64,000 bases of DNA from Tannerella sp. (GCA_031276175.1 JAISNP010000109.1:20208-84207), one strand, 5' to 3'; counted from the stretch's first letter, positions 47,227 through 56,137 are shown. Numbers and translations are program-made. Notes: generated by a model from the letters alone, not told the origin.

Positions 47227-47352
47227 TTTAATGTATCTCGGATTCATTGCCTGACAGCCTGAAAGGCGATATTTCCATAACCGCAATGCTTGCGGTGCAG
47301 AGATGAAAACTGCTCCTTGAGGTATCACATCCAGTATACATATAATTATTTT
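47227..47352 (+). repeat. dispersed repeat, internally deleted copy C
   Basis: Contains GATTCATTGCCTGACAGCCT, CCGCAATGCTTGCGG and then jumps to TGAGGTATCACATCCAGTAT, the 3' end seen in copy B. The middle hairpin block is missing. Confidence 0.75.
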
Positions 47353-47370
47353 TCGGGTGTATGGATGAAA

Positions 47371-47472
47371 AAAACATGCAGGAGATGGTTTTCATCTCCC
47401 ACGAGATGGTTTTCATCTCCCACGAGATGGGTTTCATCTCCTACGAGATGGTTTTCATCTCCTGCATGTTTT
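47371..47472 (+). repeat. 21-bp tandem repeat, 4 copies, inside a 17-bp inverted repeat
   Basis: GAGATGGTTTTCATCTCCCA plus one base repeats at 47382, 47403, 47424 and 47445. Each unit is itself a hairpin (GAGATG/CATCTC). The outer ends AAAACATGCAGGAGATG and CATCTCCTGCATGTTTT are perfect reverse complements, so the whole array is also palindromic. A plus frame would encode HEMVFIS heptads, which I do not consider a gene. Confidence 0.92.
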
Positions 47473-47652
47473 CCGGCGATTGCCGGGAATATGCTTGCTT
47501 TTTTCATATTTACTGTTTACGTTTCTGTTCATCCGAGTTCATCTTTATCCATAGGAGACTTTTTTTTAAAATGCAATATCCGTGTACAGAATATTGCCTG
47601 TTTTCCTGACTTTTACCGTTGTCTTACGCCGGCTCCGCGTGGATTCCGGCGC

Positions 47653-47682
47653 TTGGTTTCATACGGAAAAGCATTACTTTTG
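47653..47682 (+). promoter_or_regulatory. promoter of hflX
   Basis: TTG at 47653-47655, 19 bp, then TACTTTTG at 47675-47682; the hflX ATG is 20 bp further on. Confidence 0.55.
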
Positions 47683-47702
47683 TCCGCAAAAACGAATGTG
47701 TT

Positions 47703-48920
47703 ATGAAAGAATTTATCATTACGGAAGAAAAGACCGAAAACGCGGCGCTGGTCGGACTTGTTACGCCCGAACAGAGTGAACGTCAGGCAAAGGAATACCT
47801 CGACGAACTGGCTTTTCTGGCGGAAACGGCCGGTATCAAGCCTGTGAAACAGTTTTCGCAGCGTCTGGACAGACCCAATTCCGTCACGTTTGTGGGAAGC
47901 GGAAAACTCCGGCTAATCAAGGAATATGTCGTCGAAAACGAGGTGGGAGTCGTGATTTTCGACGATGAACTGACGGCCAAACAACTGCGCAACATTGAGA
48001 AGGAACTTCAGGTGCGTATCCTTGACCGTACGCACCTGATTCTCGATATTTTTGCCCGCCGGGCGCAGACGGCGCACGCAAAGACGCAGGTCGAACTGGC
48101 GCAGTATCGCTACATGCTTCCCCGACTGACGCGGTTGTGGACGCACCTGGAGCGGCAGCGCGGCGGCGGAGCGCTTATGCGCGGCCCGGGCGAAACGCAG
48201 TTGGAAACCGACAAACGCATTATTCAGGACAAAATATCCAAACTGAAAAAAGACCTCGAAGAGATAGACCGCCAAAAATCGTCGCAACGCAAAAACCGCG
48301 GCAAAATGGTGCGCGTCGCGCTGGCAGGCTATACCAACGTGGGTAAATCTACGCTGATGACGCTCCTGAGCAAGTGCGACGTCTTTGCCGAAAACAAACT
48401 CTTTGCCACCCTCGATACTACCGTGCGCAAGGTGATTATCGACAATCTCCCCTTCCTGCTCTCGGACACGGTCGGCTTCATCCGCAAACTGCCTGCCGAG
48501 CTTGTGGAATCGTTCAAATCAACGCTCGACGAGGTGCGCGAGGCGGATTTGCTTCTGCACATCGTCGACATTTCGCACCCGACGTTCGAGGAACAGATAG
48601 ACGTGGTAGACAAAACGCTTGCCGAAATCGGCTGTGCGGACAAGCCCGTCGTCATCGTCTTCAACAAAACCGACGCCTTCTCCTTTGTGCCTAAAGACGA
48701 GGACGACCTCACCCCGCGCGAACGCGAAAACATCCCTCTGAGCGAACTTAAAGATACGTGGATGGGAAAATTGTCAGGCAACTGCATCTTTATCTCCGCA
48801 AAGGAACGTACAAACATCGAAGCGCTGAAAGCCCTGCTCTACGAAAAAGTAAAAGCCATACACGTGCAGCGTTTCCCCTATAACGATTTCCTGTTCGACC
48901 ATTACGGCGAAGACGACTAA
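47703..48920 (+). CDS. hflX: ribosome-associated GTPase HflX
   Basis: 405 residues from the ATG at 47703 (MKEFIITEEKTENAALVGLV); the ORF-track start at 47619 lies upstream of the promoter. The N-terminal HflX domain includes FVGSGKLRLIKEYV, then the helical GGALMRGPGETQLETDKR. The G domain has P-loop AGYTNVGKSTLM near residue 210, DTVGFIRKLP near 255 and FNKTD near 321. HflX splits stalled 70S ribosomes under stress. The gene converges with the MBOAT gene and overlaps its 3' end by 4 bp. Confidence 0.95.
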   Translation: MKEFIITEEKTENAALVGLVTPEQSERQAKEYLDELAFLAETAGIKPVKQFSQRLDRPNSVTFVGSGKLRLIKEYVVENEVGVVIFDDELTAKQLRNIEKELQVRILDRTHLILDIFARRAQTAHAKTQVELAQYRYMLPRLTRLWTHLERQRGGGALMRGPGETQLETDKRIIQDKISKLKKDLEEIDRQKSSQRKNRGKMVRVALAGYTNVGKSTLMTLLSKCDVFAENKLFATLDTTVRKVIIDNLPFLLSDTVGFIRKLPAELVESFKSTLDEVREADLLLHIVDISHPTFEEQIDVVDKTLAEIGCADKPVVIVFNKTDAFSFVPKDEDDLTPRERENIPLSELKDTWMGKLSGNCIFISAKERTNIEALKALLYEKVKAIHVQRFPYNDFLFDHYGEDD

Positions 48921-50500
48921 AACTGAAAATAGATAAACGGTACGATTCCCGCACTTTTGAACTGCACTACCGTGAAGACGGCAATCACGAGGTAAAGCGT
49001 CTGCAGGAGCAGGGGCGAACGTTCGACAATCCGCCGCATCGCGCCGTCCGCCCGTGCAGGCAGAAAGTGAACGGCATAGCCCAGCAGAAGCAAAAGCGTT
49101 ACCACGGGATAGCCCGCGACAAACTGCGGCAGTATTTCGGGATGAAAGGCGGTGAAAATCCGTTGCAGCACCTCGCATCCCGTGCCCGTCGAGTCGGCGC
49201 GGAAAAATATCCATCCGAAACAGACGAGGTGAAACGTCGCCGCGATGCCTGCCGCGCGGCGAAGGAACGACATCTTCCGCTGCCTCTTCTCCGCCCGCCC
49301 GGAACGCCTCGTTAACCACTTGTGGACGGCCAGCGAAACGCCGTGAAAAGCGCCCCAGAGCATGAATCGCCACGACGCGCCGTGCCACAGGCCGCCCAGC
49401 AGCATGGTCAGCAGCAGATTGACGTATGTACGAAATGCACCTTTGCGGTTTCCGCCCAGCGGGATATACAGATAATCTTTCAGCCAGGTGGAAAGCGAGA
49501 TGTGCCAGCGTCGCCAGAACTCGGTGATGTCGGCCGAACGGTACGGCGAGTCGAAATTTATCCGAAAGCGAATCCCCATCCACAGCGCAAGCCCGATGGC
49601 CATGTCGGAATAGCCCGAAAAGTCGCAATAAATCTGAAGCGCATAGCCGTATACGCCGAACAGGTTTTCGAGACCGGTATACAGGGCGGGAGCGTCGAAA
49701 ACACGGTCGACGAAATTGACGCTGATATAGTCCGATATGACGCACTTCTTCAGCAGCCCGCATATGATCAGGTACAGCCCTTCGCCCATATGCTCGCGCA
49801 GGAGGACGGGCTTTTTGTACATCTGGGGAATAAAATCGCAGGCGCGCACAATCGGCCCCGCAACCAGTCCGGGGAAAAAAGAGATATAGAACAGATAGTC
49901 CGCCCACCGCTTCAGCGGCACGACGCGGGCGCGGTAGACGTCGATGATGTAGCTCATGGACTGGAACGTGAAGAACGAGATGCCTATCGGCAGAAAGATG
50001 TCGACAGGCTCGAAGACAAGCCGTTCCCATGCGGCAATATGAAGCGCACTGCCCACGGACTGCAATATCGTCAGGACAAGGCTGTACACGAGATTGGCAT
50101 ACTTGAATACCGACAGCATACCGAGGTTGATGCACATGCTGGCGGCGACGAGCCATTTCCGCTTCCCGCCCGCGCCGCCACATGCCCCGATGCCGCGCGC
50201 AATGAAGAAGTCGGACGTTGCCGCGAATATCAGCAGCGCAACCCACAGCCCGCTCGTCTTGTAGTAGAAATAGAGCGAAAAGAGCGTGACGTAGACGATT
50301 CGCGCCGTCGTATTGCGGCGCAGTATCGTAAATATCATGTAGAAGACGATGAAGAGAAACAGGAAAAGCCCCGTGCTGAACAGTATCGGCGAATCGGGAT
50401 GGTAGAGCAACAGGTCGCGGCACTTTTCAAGGTCGAATGTCGCCGACATGCCGCCGATGAAATCGTTCACGTAATTTAATGCGCGGTCAATCGCCTCCAT
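48917..50500 (-). CDS. MBOAT family O-acyltransferase (AlgI/DltB-like)
   Basis: 527 residues with about 11 membrane helices. The diagnostic block is CDFSGYSDMAIGLALWMGIR, then SPYRSADITEFWRRWHISLS and GGLWHGASWRF, which contains the catalytic His. Such proteins move acyl groups across the inner membrane to modify polysaccharides; a partner SGNH protein completes the transfer. The start overlaps the end of the upstream SGNH gene by 14 bp, so the three genes form one operon. The acceptor glycan is unknown. Confidence 0.92.
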   Translation of the reverse strand: MEAIDRALNYVNDFIGGMSATFDLEKCRDLLLYHPDSPILFSTGLFLFLFIVFYMIFTILRRNTTARIVYVTLFSLYFYYKTSGLWVALLIFAATSDFFIARGIGACGGAGGKRKWLVAASMCINLGMLSVFKYANLVYSLVLTILQSVGSALHIAAWERLVFEPVDIFLPIGISFFTFQSMSYIIDVYRARVVPLKRWADYLFYISFFPGLVAGPIVRACDFIPQMYKKPVLLREHMGEGLYLIICGLLKKCVISDYISVNFVDRVFDAPALYTGLENLFGVYGYALQIYCDFSGYSDMAIGLALWMGIRFRINFDSPYRSADITEFWRRWHISLSTWLKDYLYIPLGGNRKGAFRTYVNLLLTMLLGGLWHGASWRFMLWGAFHGVSLAVHKWLTRRSGRAEKRQRKMSFLRRAAGIAATFHLVCFGWIFFRADSTGTGCEVLQRIFTAFHPEILPQFVAGYPVVTLLLLLGYAVHFLPARADGAMRRIVERSPLLLQTLYLVIAVFTVVQFKSAGIVPFIYFQF

Positions 50501-51830
50501 AGGTTTCGTGCGGTTGATTCAGTTTAAGCCGGATCAGGCTTTTGTAGAGCAGCTTCCCCTGTTCGCAGTATCCGTCGATGCTGTAATGTATCCGGTCGCG
50601 TCCGAGCAGGTTGGCCTTTTTCCATTTTTCGCACGAGTTGACGCCGCCCGTCGCACCGTACATGTCGAAACACGCGATGCCTTCGCTGCCGGCATACTCG
50701 CAGATGGCCGTGGCGACTTTCAGGATGTTGCGGTTACGCTCGTGCCGCTTCCGTACGCGGCGGAACGATTCGGCAGGGGTTGTAATCAGGATGGCCGTTC
50801 CGGGCAGGATGTGTTTTACCAGTCGGACGAAGCTGTCCATTTGCAAAACGAACCGTTCGGGATGAAATCTCGATTCCGGAACAAACGATTCGTTCGTGCC
50901 CAGGGTGATAATGAGCAGCGAGGGTTTGAGCGCCGCCAGCCGCCGGACGTATTCCGGACGGGAGTAGTTGGCAAACATGGCGCCGTTTTGCCCCACGGCA
51001 TGATACAGGATGCCCGGACGGCCGTTGGACAGCGAGAAACCGTAGTAGCAGTTCGTCGCCGGCGATTCGCGGCGGCCGGCGTGCAGGTGTATCCCGTCCG
51101 TTTCGCCGGCAATGCGGAACGTGTCGGCAACAACGTCCGTCCCGTCTCCCCAACAGACGTCGACGGAAAGGCTGTCGCCGCAGGAGGGCAGCATCGGGGC
51201 GGCTCCGCTGTCGCGATACATCACCAGCCGGTTGAACGTGTATCCGGCGCCGTTTACGGGCGAGATGCGTATGGCGAAGTCAACGTCGTCCGACGGCGTG
51301 CGGATGCCCATCCCGCCCGGTCCCAGCGGACAGAGGGGATCTTTCTGAATACATCGTCCGATTTCCCATTCCCGTATGCTTGAGGTGATGAAATAGTCTT
51401 TCGGTTCGTTGCTCTTTGCCAGCTTGAGCGGCGAGATCCATCCGCGCCCGGCATTGCCGAATGTCTCCTGAAGCATACGCATGATCTGTCCGCTGTAAAA
51501 TCCGGCCTGCACGTGCGAATCGCCGAGATGCACTACGTTCACCACCGTATCTTTACCGGCCAGCAGCATTTCGAGTTCGTCCAGAAAGGCGTCCAGCGAG
51601 TGGGACGCATCGACAATGCGGCACAGCGAATCCACCGCAAAGTCAATTCGCGGGCAAACGCTGTCGACCGGCATTGCACGCGCATACGGCCGCTCGTCTT
51701 CAAACTCATTTGCCGGGACGTGCCCGTAAAACGAACCGGCAAACGCTGCCGCCGCAACCGGCAGGGCAATAAGCACGCCCGTGAGGTCAATCCCTAACTT
51801 CTTCCATTTCATCATATAATTTTTTTTCAA
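50487..51830 (-). CDS. SGNH/GDSL-type exported acyltransferase/esterase, first paralogue
   Basis: 447 residues with an N-terminal signal anchor (DLTGVLIALPVAAAAFAGSFYG). The catalytic serine block is VVHLGDSHVQAGF; LIITLGTNES supplies the glycine/asparagine block, and GRDRIHYSIDGY gives the Asp-x-x-His pair. The set fits periplasmic O-acetyltransferases that work with MBOAT proteins. Met6 or Met7 could be the real start, since the drawn start overlaps the upstream gene by 44 bp. Confidence 0.82.
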   Translation of the reverse strand: MKKNYMMKWKKLGIDLTGVLIALPVAAAAFAGSFYGHVPANEFEDERPYARAMPVDSVCPRIDFAVDSLCRIVDASHSLDAFLDELEMLLAGKDTVVNVVHLGDSHVQAGFYSGQIMRMLQETFGNAGRGWISPLKLAKSNEPKDYFITSSIREWEIGRCIQKDPLCPLGPGGMGIRTPSDDVDFAIRISPVNGAGYTFNRLVMYRDSGAAPMLPSCGDSLSVDVCWGDGTDVVADTFRIAGETDGIHLHAGRRESPATNCYYGFSLSNGRPGILYHAVGQNGAMFANYSRPEYVRRLAALKPSLLIITLGTNESFVPESRFHPERFVLQMDSFVRLVKHILPGTAILITTPAESFRRVRKRHERNRNILKVATAICEYAGSEGIACFDMYGATGGVNSCEKWKKANLLGRDRIHYSIDGYCEQGKLLYKSLIRLKLNQPHETYGGD

Positions 51831-53217
51831 ACATCAAAGCATCGTACAGCGCTGCGGCAATCTCGCGTCCGCCGCGGAAGCTCAGGTGCGTATAATCTTT
51901 TCCGGCCAGATGTTTTTTGACGAATCGCGCCATTCCGTCTTCGCCTCCCATTGCGTGGAAAGTGCTCCAGAACGGCAGTCCCTCCTTCCGGGCAATCCTG
52001 TACTGCGTATTCCACAAGGATATGATGGCGGGCATCGTGCGGTATGCACCGTCGTAGTAATGGCTCCGGTCGGATACGCTCAGCAGCAGAATGTCGCTAT
52101 CCGGAAAACAGCGTTTCAGATGCCTGACCGTCTTCTCCATCTCTTCTTCGTACCACGTGTAGTTCTTCACATTTCCGGCAGCCACGTTCAGGCCGTATTG
52201 CACGACAATCAGGTCGTAGGTGCGAATCGCGTTCCATGTCCGGCAGACGTCTTCGTCCAGCGCCGTCCATACGATTCCCGCATTGCCGCGCAGCGAAAAG
52301 TTATCTACAACGATCCCCGTACTGTCCTCCAGCGCAATGCCCAGCGCCTGCAGCCCCTTCGCGCGGTAAAAACGGAATTGCCCGTCCGTAAAACTCCCGC
52401 GCTTCTCGTACTGCATGATTGAATCGGTTTCCGGCAACACGTCGTCGACCGTATCCTCCGCCTTGTTGCACGTCAGCCGCACCTTCGCATGAAGGTTGCG
52501 GGAGTAAATGAACTTCAGCGACGACACATTTCCCAGACACGGATAAGTATCCGTCGTTTCAAACGACACGGACGCCTCGTCGTTCCCTGCCTCAAACAGC
52601 AATCCGGACAGCACGTATTCTCCGTACGACCTGTTCGACAGGATGGAATACGTCTGCCAGCCCTTTGCACGCTGACGGATGGTCGGACGGTATTGCTCCA
52701 CATGCGAAGCTATAGGTACAAACCCGACGCCATGCCCGCCGAAATGCGCCTGCATCATCGCACGAAAATCGGCTACAACAATATCGCCCTCAATAAACGA
52801 ATCGCCCATAAAGGCAATACGCACGGGACGCTCCATCGTCCCCACGCGGTTCAGCGACCCGAAGAAACGGCGCAAACCCGTCCGGCCCACCGAAAAGTCC
52901 TTGATGCGCAGATTGGCCGTGTCCGGCCCGACGCCGGCCAGCAACGACATATACAGCGAGTCGCGCCTTAACAGCATAAGCGAATCGGATTGATGAATAT
53001 ATGCGGAATCGGGAATAAAAAAAAGATTCGCCGCCGGATTCGACAACAACGTATCTCCACTCACGTATCCCGTCCGGCGGCGAATCTCCGACAGCATGTC
53101 TACCTTTTTAATCGTCAAACCCAGTATTTCTTCCGGTAGCCTGTACAACGCCATACAAACGATCCATGTAACAATCAGTATGAAAAGTAACCTGCCGAAA
53201 TGATTTTTCCCCGTCAT
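51787..53217 (-). CDS. SGNH/GDSL-type exported acyltransferase/esterase, second paralogue
   Basis: 476 residues from the ATG at 53217 (MTGKNHFGRLLFILIVTWIV), not 53253, because the promoter lies at 53241-53272. One N-terminal membrane helix precedes a long lumenal part with IAFMGDSFIEGDIV (catalytic Ser), VVQYGLNVAAG and GKDYTHLSFRGG (Asp and His). It resembles the following gene in plan, and the two plus MBOAT form a surface-glycan acylation cassette. It is first in the operon. Confidence 0.82.
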   Translation of the reverse strand: MTGKNHFGRLLFILIVTWIVCMALYRLPEEILGLTIKKVDMLSEIRRRTGYVSGDTLLSNPAANLFFIPDSAYIHQSDSLMLLRRDSLYMSLLAGVGPDTANLRIKDFSVGRTGLRRFFGSLNRVGTMERPVRIAFMGDSFIEGDIVVADFRAMMQAHFGGHGVGFVPIASHVEQYRPTIRQRAKGWQTYSILSNRSYGEYVLSGLLFEAGNDEASVSFETTDTYPCLGNVSSLKFIYSRNLHAKVRLTCNKAEDTVDDVLPETDSIMQYEKRGSFTDGQFRFYRAKGLQALGIALEDSTGIVVDNFSLRGNAGIVWTALDEDVCRTWNAIRTYDLIVVQYGLNVAAGNVKNYTWYEEEMEKTVRHLKRCFPDSDILLLSVSDRSHYYDGAYRTMPAIISLWNTQYRIARKEGLPFWSTFHAMGGEDGMARFVKKHLAGKDYTHLSFRGGREIAAALYDALMFEKKLYDEMEEVRD

Positions 53218-53240
53218 GTACTGCTTTCTATAAAACGCGG

Positions 53241-53272
53241 CAAAGATAAACATAAATCGGTACTGCTACAAA
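53241..53272 (-). promoter_or_regulatory. promoter of the SGNH-SGNH-MBOAT operon
   Basis: On the minus strand TTTG (53272-53269), 20 bp, TATCTTTG (53248-53241). The ATG at 53217 is 23 bp downstream. Both elements match exactly and decide the start. Confidence 0.75.
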
Positions 53273-53401
53273 TCCGTTGCCTTCCCCGGAAGTTCCGTAG
53301 AGAAGAAGATAACCCTCATAGCATCCTGAATTATTTTTATAGTATGCGATTCACTATTGGGCGGCATTGCGCACTGATCCTGATCCCTGACCCGTTATAT
53401 T

Positions 53402-53442
53402 CGGAGTGCGGAATGGTTTGTCATCCGCATTCCGATTTTTTT
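53402..53442 (+). terminator. intrinsic terminator on the plus strand, no obvious gene upstream
   Basis: CGGAGTGCGGAATG (53402-53415) pairs with CATCCGCATTCCG (53422-53434) with one bulge and one G-T pair, followed by ATTTTTTT. No plus-strand gene or promoter is recognised in 53273-53401, so it either ends an unknown small RNA or blocks antisense reading. The rest of 53443-53601 holds nothing I can name. Confidence 0.6.
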
Positions 53443-53601
53443 ATGAAGCCTCCTTCGGGTGCGTTGCAGGGAAGATATTCTTCCTGTGGCCTGCGACAGA
53501 TCGCAAAATGAAAAAGAATAGCACGAACAGGATGAAATTTCGCCCCACAGAAAAAGAGGCCTCAAATCCTTGTGGCCTTACTTCTCGATTTTTTTTGTTT
53601 T

Positions 53602-53636
53602 TTTGTGCGCAGTTTGAGAAAAAAGTTCTACATTTG
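53602..53636 (+). promoter_or_regulatory. promoter of leader locus 4
   Basis: TTTG at 53602-53605, 23 bp, then TACATTTG at 53629-53636. The leader ATG at 53656 is 19 bp further on. Confidence 0.55.
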
Positions 53637-53655
53637 CCGCGATAATAGTAAAAAC

Positions 53656-53796
53656 ATGCGTCGAGACGAACATAATCTTGCAAAATGCGTGAATACCCAA
53701 ACATTCGGATACTCGCAGAGTGATCTTTTCCCATTGTACGGCGAAAAGAGCAAGTTCGTCCCCCCCCCTGTTAATATTATTTATCAAACGATATGA
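53656..53796 (+). CDS. leader ORF 4 with C9 tract (out of frame as written)
   Basis: 46 residues, MRRDEHNLAKCVNTQTFGYS and so on. Codons 35-38 (GTC CCC CCC CCT) use nine C at 53760-53768. It stops at 53794. Loss of one C would place translation in the frame that stays open to 54175, overlapping the DUF6261 start by 4 nt. No homology is recognised. Confidence 0.4.
   Translation: MRRDEHNLAKCVNTQTFGYSQSDLFPLYGEKSKFVPPPVNIIYQTI
53760..53768 (+). repeat. poly-C tract (9)
   Basis: Nine C, 123 bp downstream of the -7 element and inside leader ORF 4. Confidence 0.9.
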
Positions 53797-53797
53797 T

Positions 53798-54175
53798 ATG
53801 AATACAACTCCGTTACCGGACGGGATGTATTTGGTTTCCGGGCAAGTTTGTCCGGGAAAGCGAGGATATGCCTGTCTCCATGTGTTAATTTCCGGCCGCA
53901 GCTTGCAGGAAGCCTTTAGCCGCAGGATAATCGTCGGACGCAAACTTGCCGCAAACATTTATTCCCCTAATAATTACCTTTCGCAGCCTGCGGGAAGCCT
54001 TTATCCGCATGACGATCATCTCCCGCAGCCTGCGGGAAAACATTATCCGCATGAGAACCGTCCTCTGCAGCCTGCGGAATGTTTTTTACCGCATGCACAC
54101 CGTGTAACACAGCGGCGCTATAATATATATGTATACGGAACGATTAACGGTAACTTCAAAATAAAATCATCATGA
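53798..54175 (+). CDS. small repeat-containing ORF overlapping the DUF6261 gene
   Basis: 125 residues from the ATG at 53798 (MNTTPLPDGMYLVSGQVCPG); the same frame is open upstream to the C-tract. Its middle is encoded by a 42-bp array and shows 14-residue repeats (QPAGSLYPHDDH, QPAGKHYPHENR). It ends in an ATGA overlap with the next gene, which favours coupled translation. It has no homologue I recognise and may exist only as an extension of leader ORF 4. Confidence 0.4.
   Translation: MNTTPLPDGMYLVSGQVCPGKRGYACLHVLISGRSLQEAFSRRIIVGRKLAANIYSPNNYLSQPAGSLYPHDDHLPQPAGKHYPHENRPLQPAECFLPHAHRVTQRRYNIYVYGTINGNFKIKSS
53896..54106 (+). repeat. 42-bp tandem repeat, 5 copies (one degenerate)
   Basis: CCGCAGCCTGCGGGAAGCCT with TTATCCGCATGACGATCATC and two further bases; copies start at 53896, 53938 (degenerate, 43 bp), 53981, 54023 and 54065. 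CCCGCAG-C-CTGCGGG is a perfect hairpin in the fourth copy. Confidence 0.85.
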
Positions 54176-54924
54176 CTACTTCAAGTGAAAAATTGACCAG
54201 AGTAAAAACGCAAGCTCTCCCGAACGAAATGCACTTTCGCTTCCACACCGAAAACGACGGTATTTATGCCCGCTACGGCATTGAGCCGTTAGGTATTCAG
54301 CATTTTATCGAGCCGTTTCGCTCCGGGCTTTCCGCACTGGATACGGCGCTGGAACGCATCCGCAAAAGCGTGAATACGGAACGCATCGCCGTTGCCGACC
54401 ACGATTTCGACTTTACTTTTTCAGGCATGTTCGACTATACCCGTTCATGCCGTCAGCACTTTGATCCGCAGGTACGGCAGGCGGCCGAAAACCTGAGCGT
54501 CGTCTTTGAACACTACGGCAACATCGGTCGCGAAGCATACCGGCAGGAACTGGCCTCGTCGTTCAACCTGTTGCAGGACCTGCGGGCACGCGACGCCGAC
54601 GTAAAGGCGTTGACCCTCGAACCGTGGCTCAAAGCGCATGAAGAGGCTGCCCGTACGCTGGCCGCACTCCTCGACGAACGTACCGGCGAAACGGCGCAGC
54701 AAACGGAACTGCGCGTAAGGCAGGTACGCCGCGAACTTGATGCCGTATATCAGCAGATCACCGACCGCATCGACGCAATGATAAACCTCTACGGCAAGGA
54801 CTTCGTAAAAGGATTCGCAGCCGAATATAACGCACATGCAGCCGAATACAAAAATGAGCTTGCCCGGCATCTGGGACGGATACATGCGAAGAAACGCAAC
54901 GAATCGCCGCTTCAAAATCAATAG
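54172..54924 (+). CDS. DUF6261 family protein
   Basis: 250 residues, soluble, strongly helical and probably coiled coil. LPNEMHFRFHTENDGIYARY near the start and GRDADVKALTLEPWL-like (here ARDADVKALTLEPWLKA) in the middle match the DUF6261 family of Bacteroidota. No catalytic residues are seen and no role is known. Such genes often exist in many copies per genome and often sit beside repeats. Its start is overlapped by the upstream repeat ORF. Confidence 0.7.
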   Translation: MTTSSEKLTRVKTQALPNEMHFRFHTENDGIYARYGIEPLGIQHFIEPFRSGLSALDTALERIRKSVNTERIAVADHDFDFTFSGMFDYTRSCRQHFDPQVRQAAENLSVVFEHYGNIGREAYRQELASSFNLLQDLRARDADVKALTLEPWLKAHEEAARTLAALLDERTGETAQQTELRVRQVRRELDAVYQQITDRIDAMINLYGKDFVKGFAAEYNAHAAEYKNELARHLGRIHAKKRNESPLQNQ

Positions 54925-54955
54925 CAATTAAATCACTTATACAAATTAAAACAGT

Positions 54956-56137
54956 ATGAATTCTTTATTAAAACAGATTCTCTCATTTGCAGCTACAGTA
55001 GCTACATCGGTCATCATTTCCGTCATCGTTACGCTCCTTATCATTTATCTTTGGTATCGCAAAATCGTTTCTGATTTTGTCAAGGGATTTGATACCGAGT
55101 ATGTTTCTCCTTTCTCACATTTTCAAAATGACATGAAATCTACCGTCACCGACGCGTTTAACACTCTTGCAGGATACACACTCCCTTCGGAGAGTTCCCC
55201 CGAGCAAATCAGGCATGGTAAGTCGAATACGGAGCAGTATCCTCAAATTATTGCTTCTTACGCTTCAAAATCACATTCGGAGCAAACAATAATCTTTCGA
55301 AAGGCTTTTAAACTGCTACCGGACAGCGGATTGTTCGTTGTTAATAAGGAGACAAATGAAGTGGTTTGGATTCCAAATCCTCACCTTATCTATAGTAGTA
55401 TAGGTGGTGGCGGTACTCCTTATTCTAGTGGTACGCCTTTTGCTAATATGACGGACGATTTAACAACTGACAAATACTTAAGGGCTATGACTATAAAAGG
55501 TAGAGGAATATGGCTTGACTGCTATGAATGCAGGGAATGGAGTAATTATATTGACAAATGGGAAAAAGTAAAAAAAAAGAAATTCAGAGCAAGTCCGGAA
55601 TACGAAAAGGAAAGAATGGAATTATTGAATGACCTTTTCGAGATGTATCGTAACCCCGAATATTCTTTTGGTTTCAGTAATGCACTGAGGAGGGAGTGTG
55701 TGGCTTACGATATAAATAATAGCGAAGACCAACTTAGTGAATCCTTTGAACCTATATATAAAAAAGATACAAGTGCTGTGCAATTTATTTCAGCCACGGA
55801 ATTATATGCGGAATACAAAACGGATGAAAAAGCGGCAAACAATAAATACAAATTCAAAAGGCTTGCCGTAATCGGAGTAGTGGCTGAAGTGGGTTACGGT
55901 GAATATCAACACAGAAATAAAGTATGTGTGGAATTGATAACGGATAAAGAATTTGGGGTGTTCAATTTCATTCATTGCTATTTTTCGAACGAAATTGAAA
56001 AATATAAGGCGCTCAGAGATTTATCGGAAGGTGAAAAAGTAATCATTGACGGGATATGTACCGGTTTAAGTTTTGCATCCGTCGAAATAGATATTTGTTC
56101 CTTTTACCGGACGGATGGTATATTACATGAATATTAA
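54956..56137 (+). CDS. membrane-anchored protein with tRNA_anti-like OB fold
   Basis: 393 residues. One N-terminal membrane helix (ATVATSVIISVIVTLLIIYLW), a middle region with no recognised domain (residues about 60-270), and a C-terminal OB-fold of the tRNA_anti-like type: AEYKTDEKAANNKYKFKRLA, VIGVVAEVGYG and GEKVIIDGICTGLSF. The AT-rich composition marks the start of a compositionally distinct region. Function is unknown. Confidence 0.55.
   Translation: MNSLLKQILSFAATVATSVIISVIVTLLIIYLWYRKIVSDFVKGFDTEYVSPFSHFQNDMKSTVTDAFNTLAGYTLPSESSPEQIRHGKSNTEQYPQIIASYASKSHSEQTIIFRKAFKLLPDSGLFVVNKETNEVVWIPNPHLIYSSIGGGGTPYSSGTPFANMTDDLTTDKYLRAMTIKGRGIWLDCYECREWSNYIDKWEKVKKKKFRASPEYEKERMELLNDLFEMYRNPEYSFGFSNALRRECVAYDINNSEDQLSESFEPIYKKDTSAVQFISATELYAEYKTDEKAANNKYKFKRLAVIGVVAEVGYGEYQHRNKVCVELITDKEFGVFNFIHCYFSNEIEKYKALRDLSEGEKVIIDGICTGLSFASVEIDICSFYRTDGILHEY

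Noticed and set aside
47361-47609. Plus-strand ORF with HEMVFIS heptads
   Set aside because: Translation of the 47382 array; it has no promoter at the expected distance and ends before the hflX promoter.
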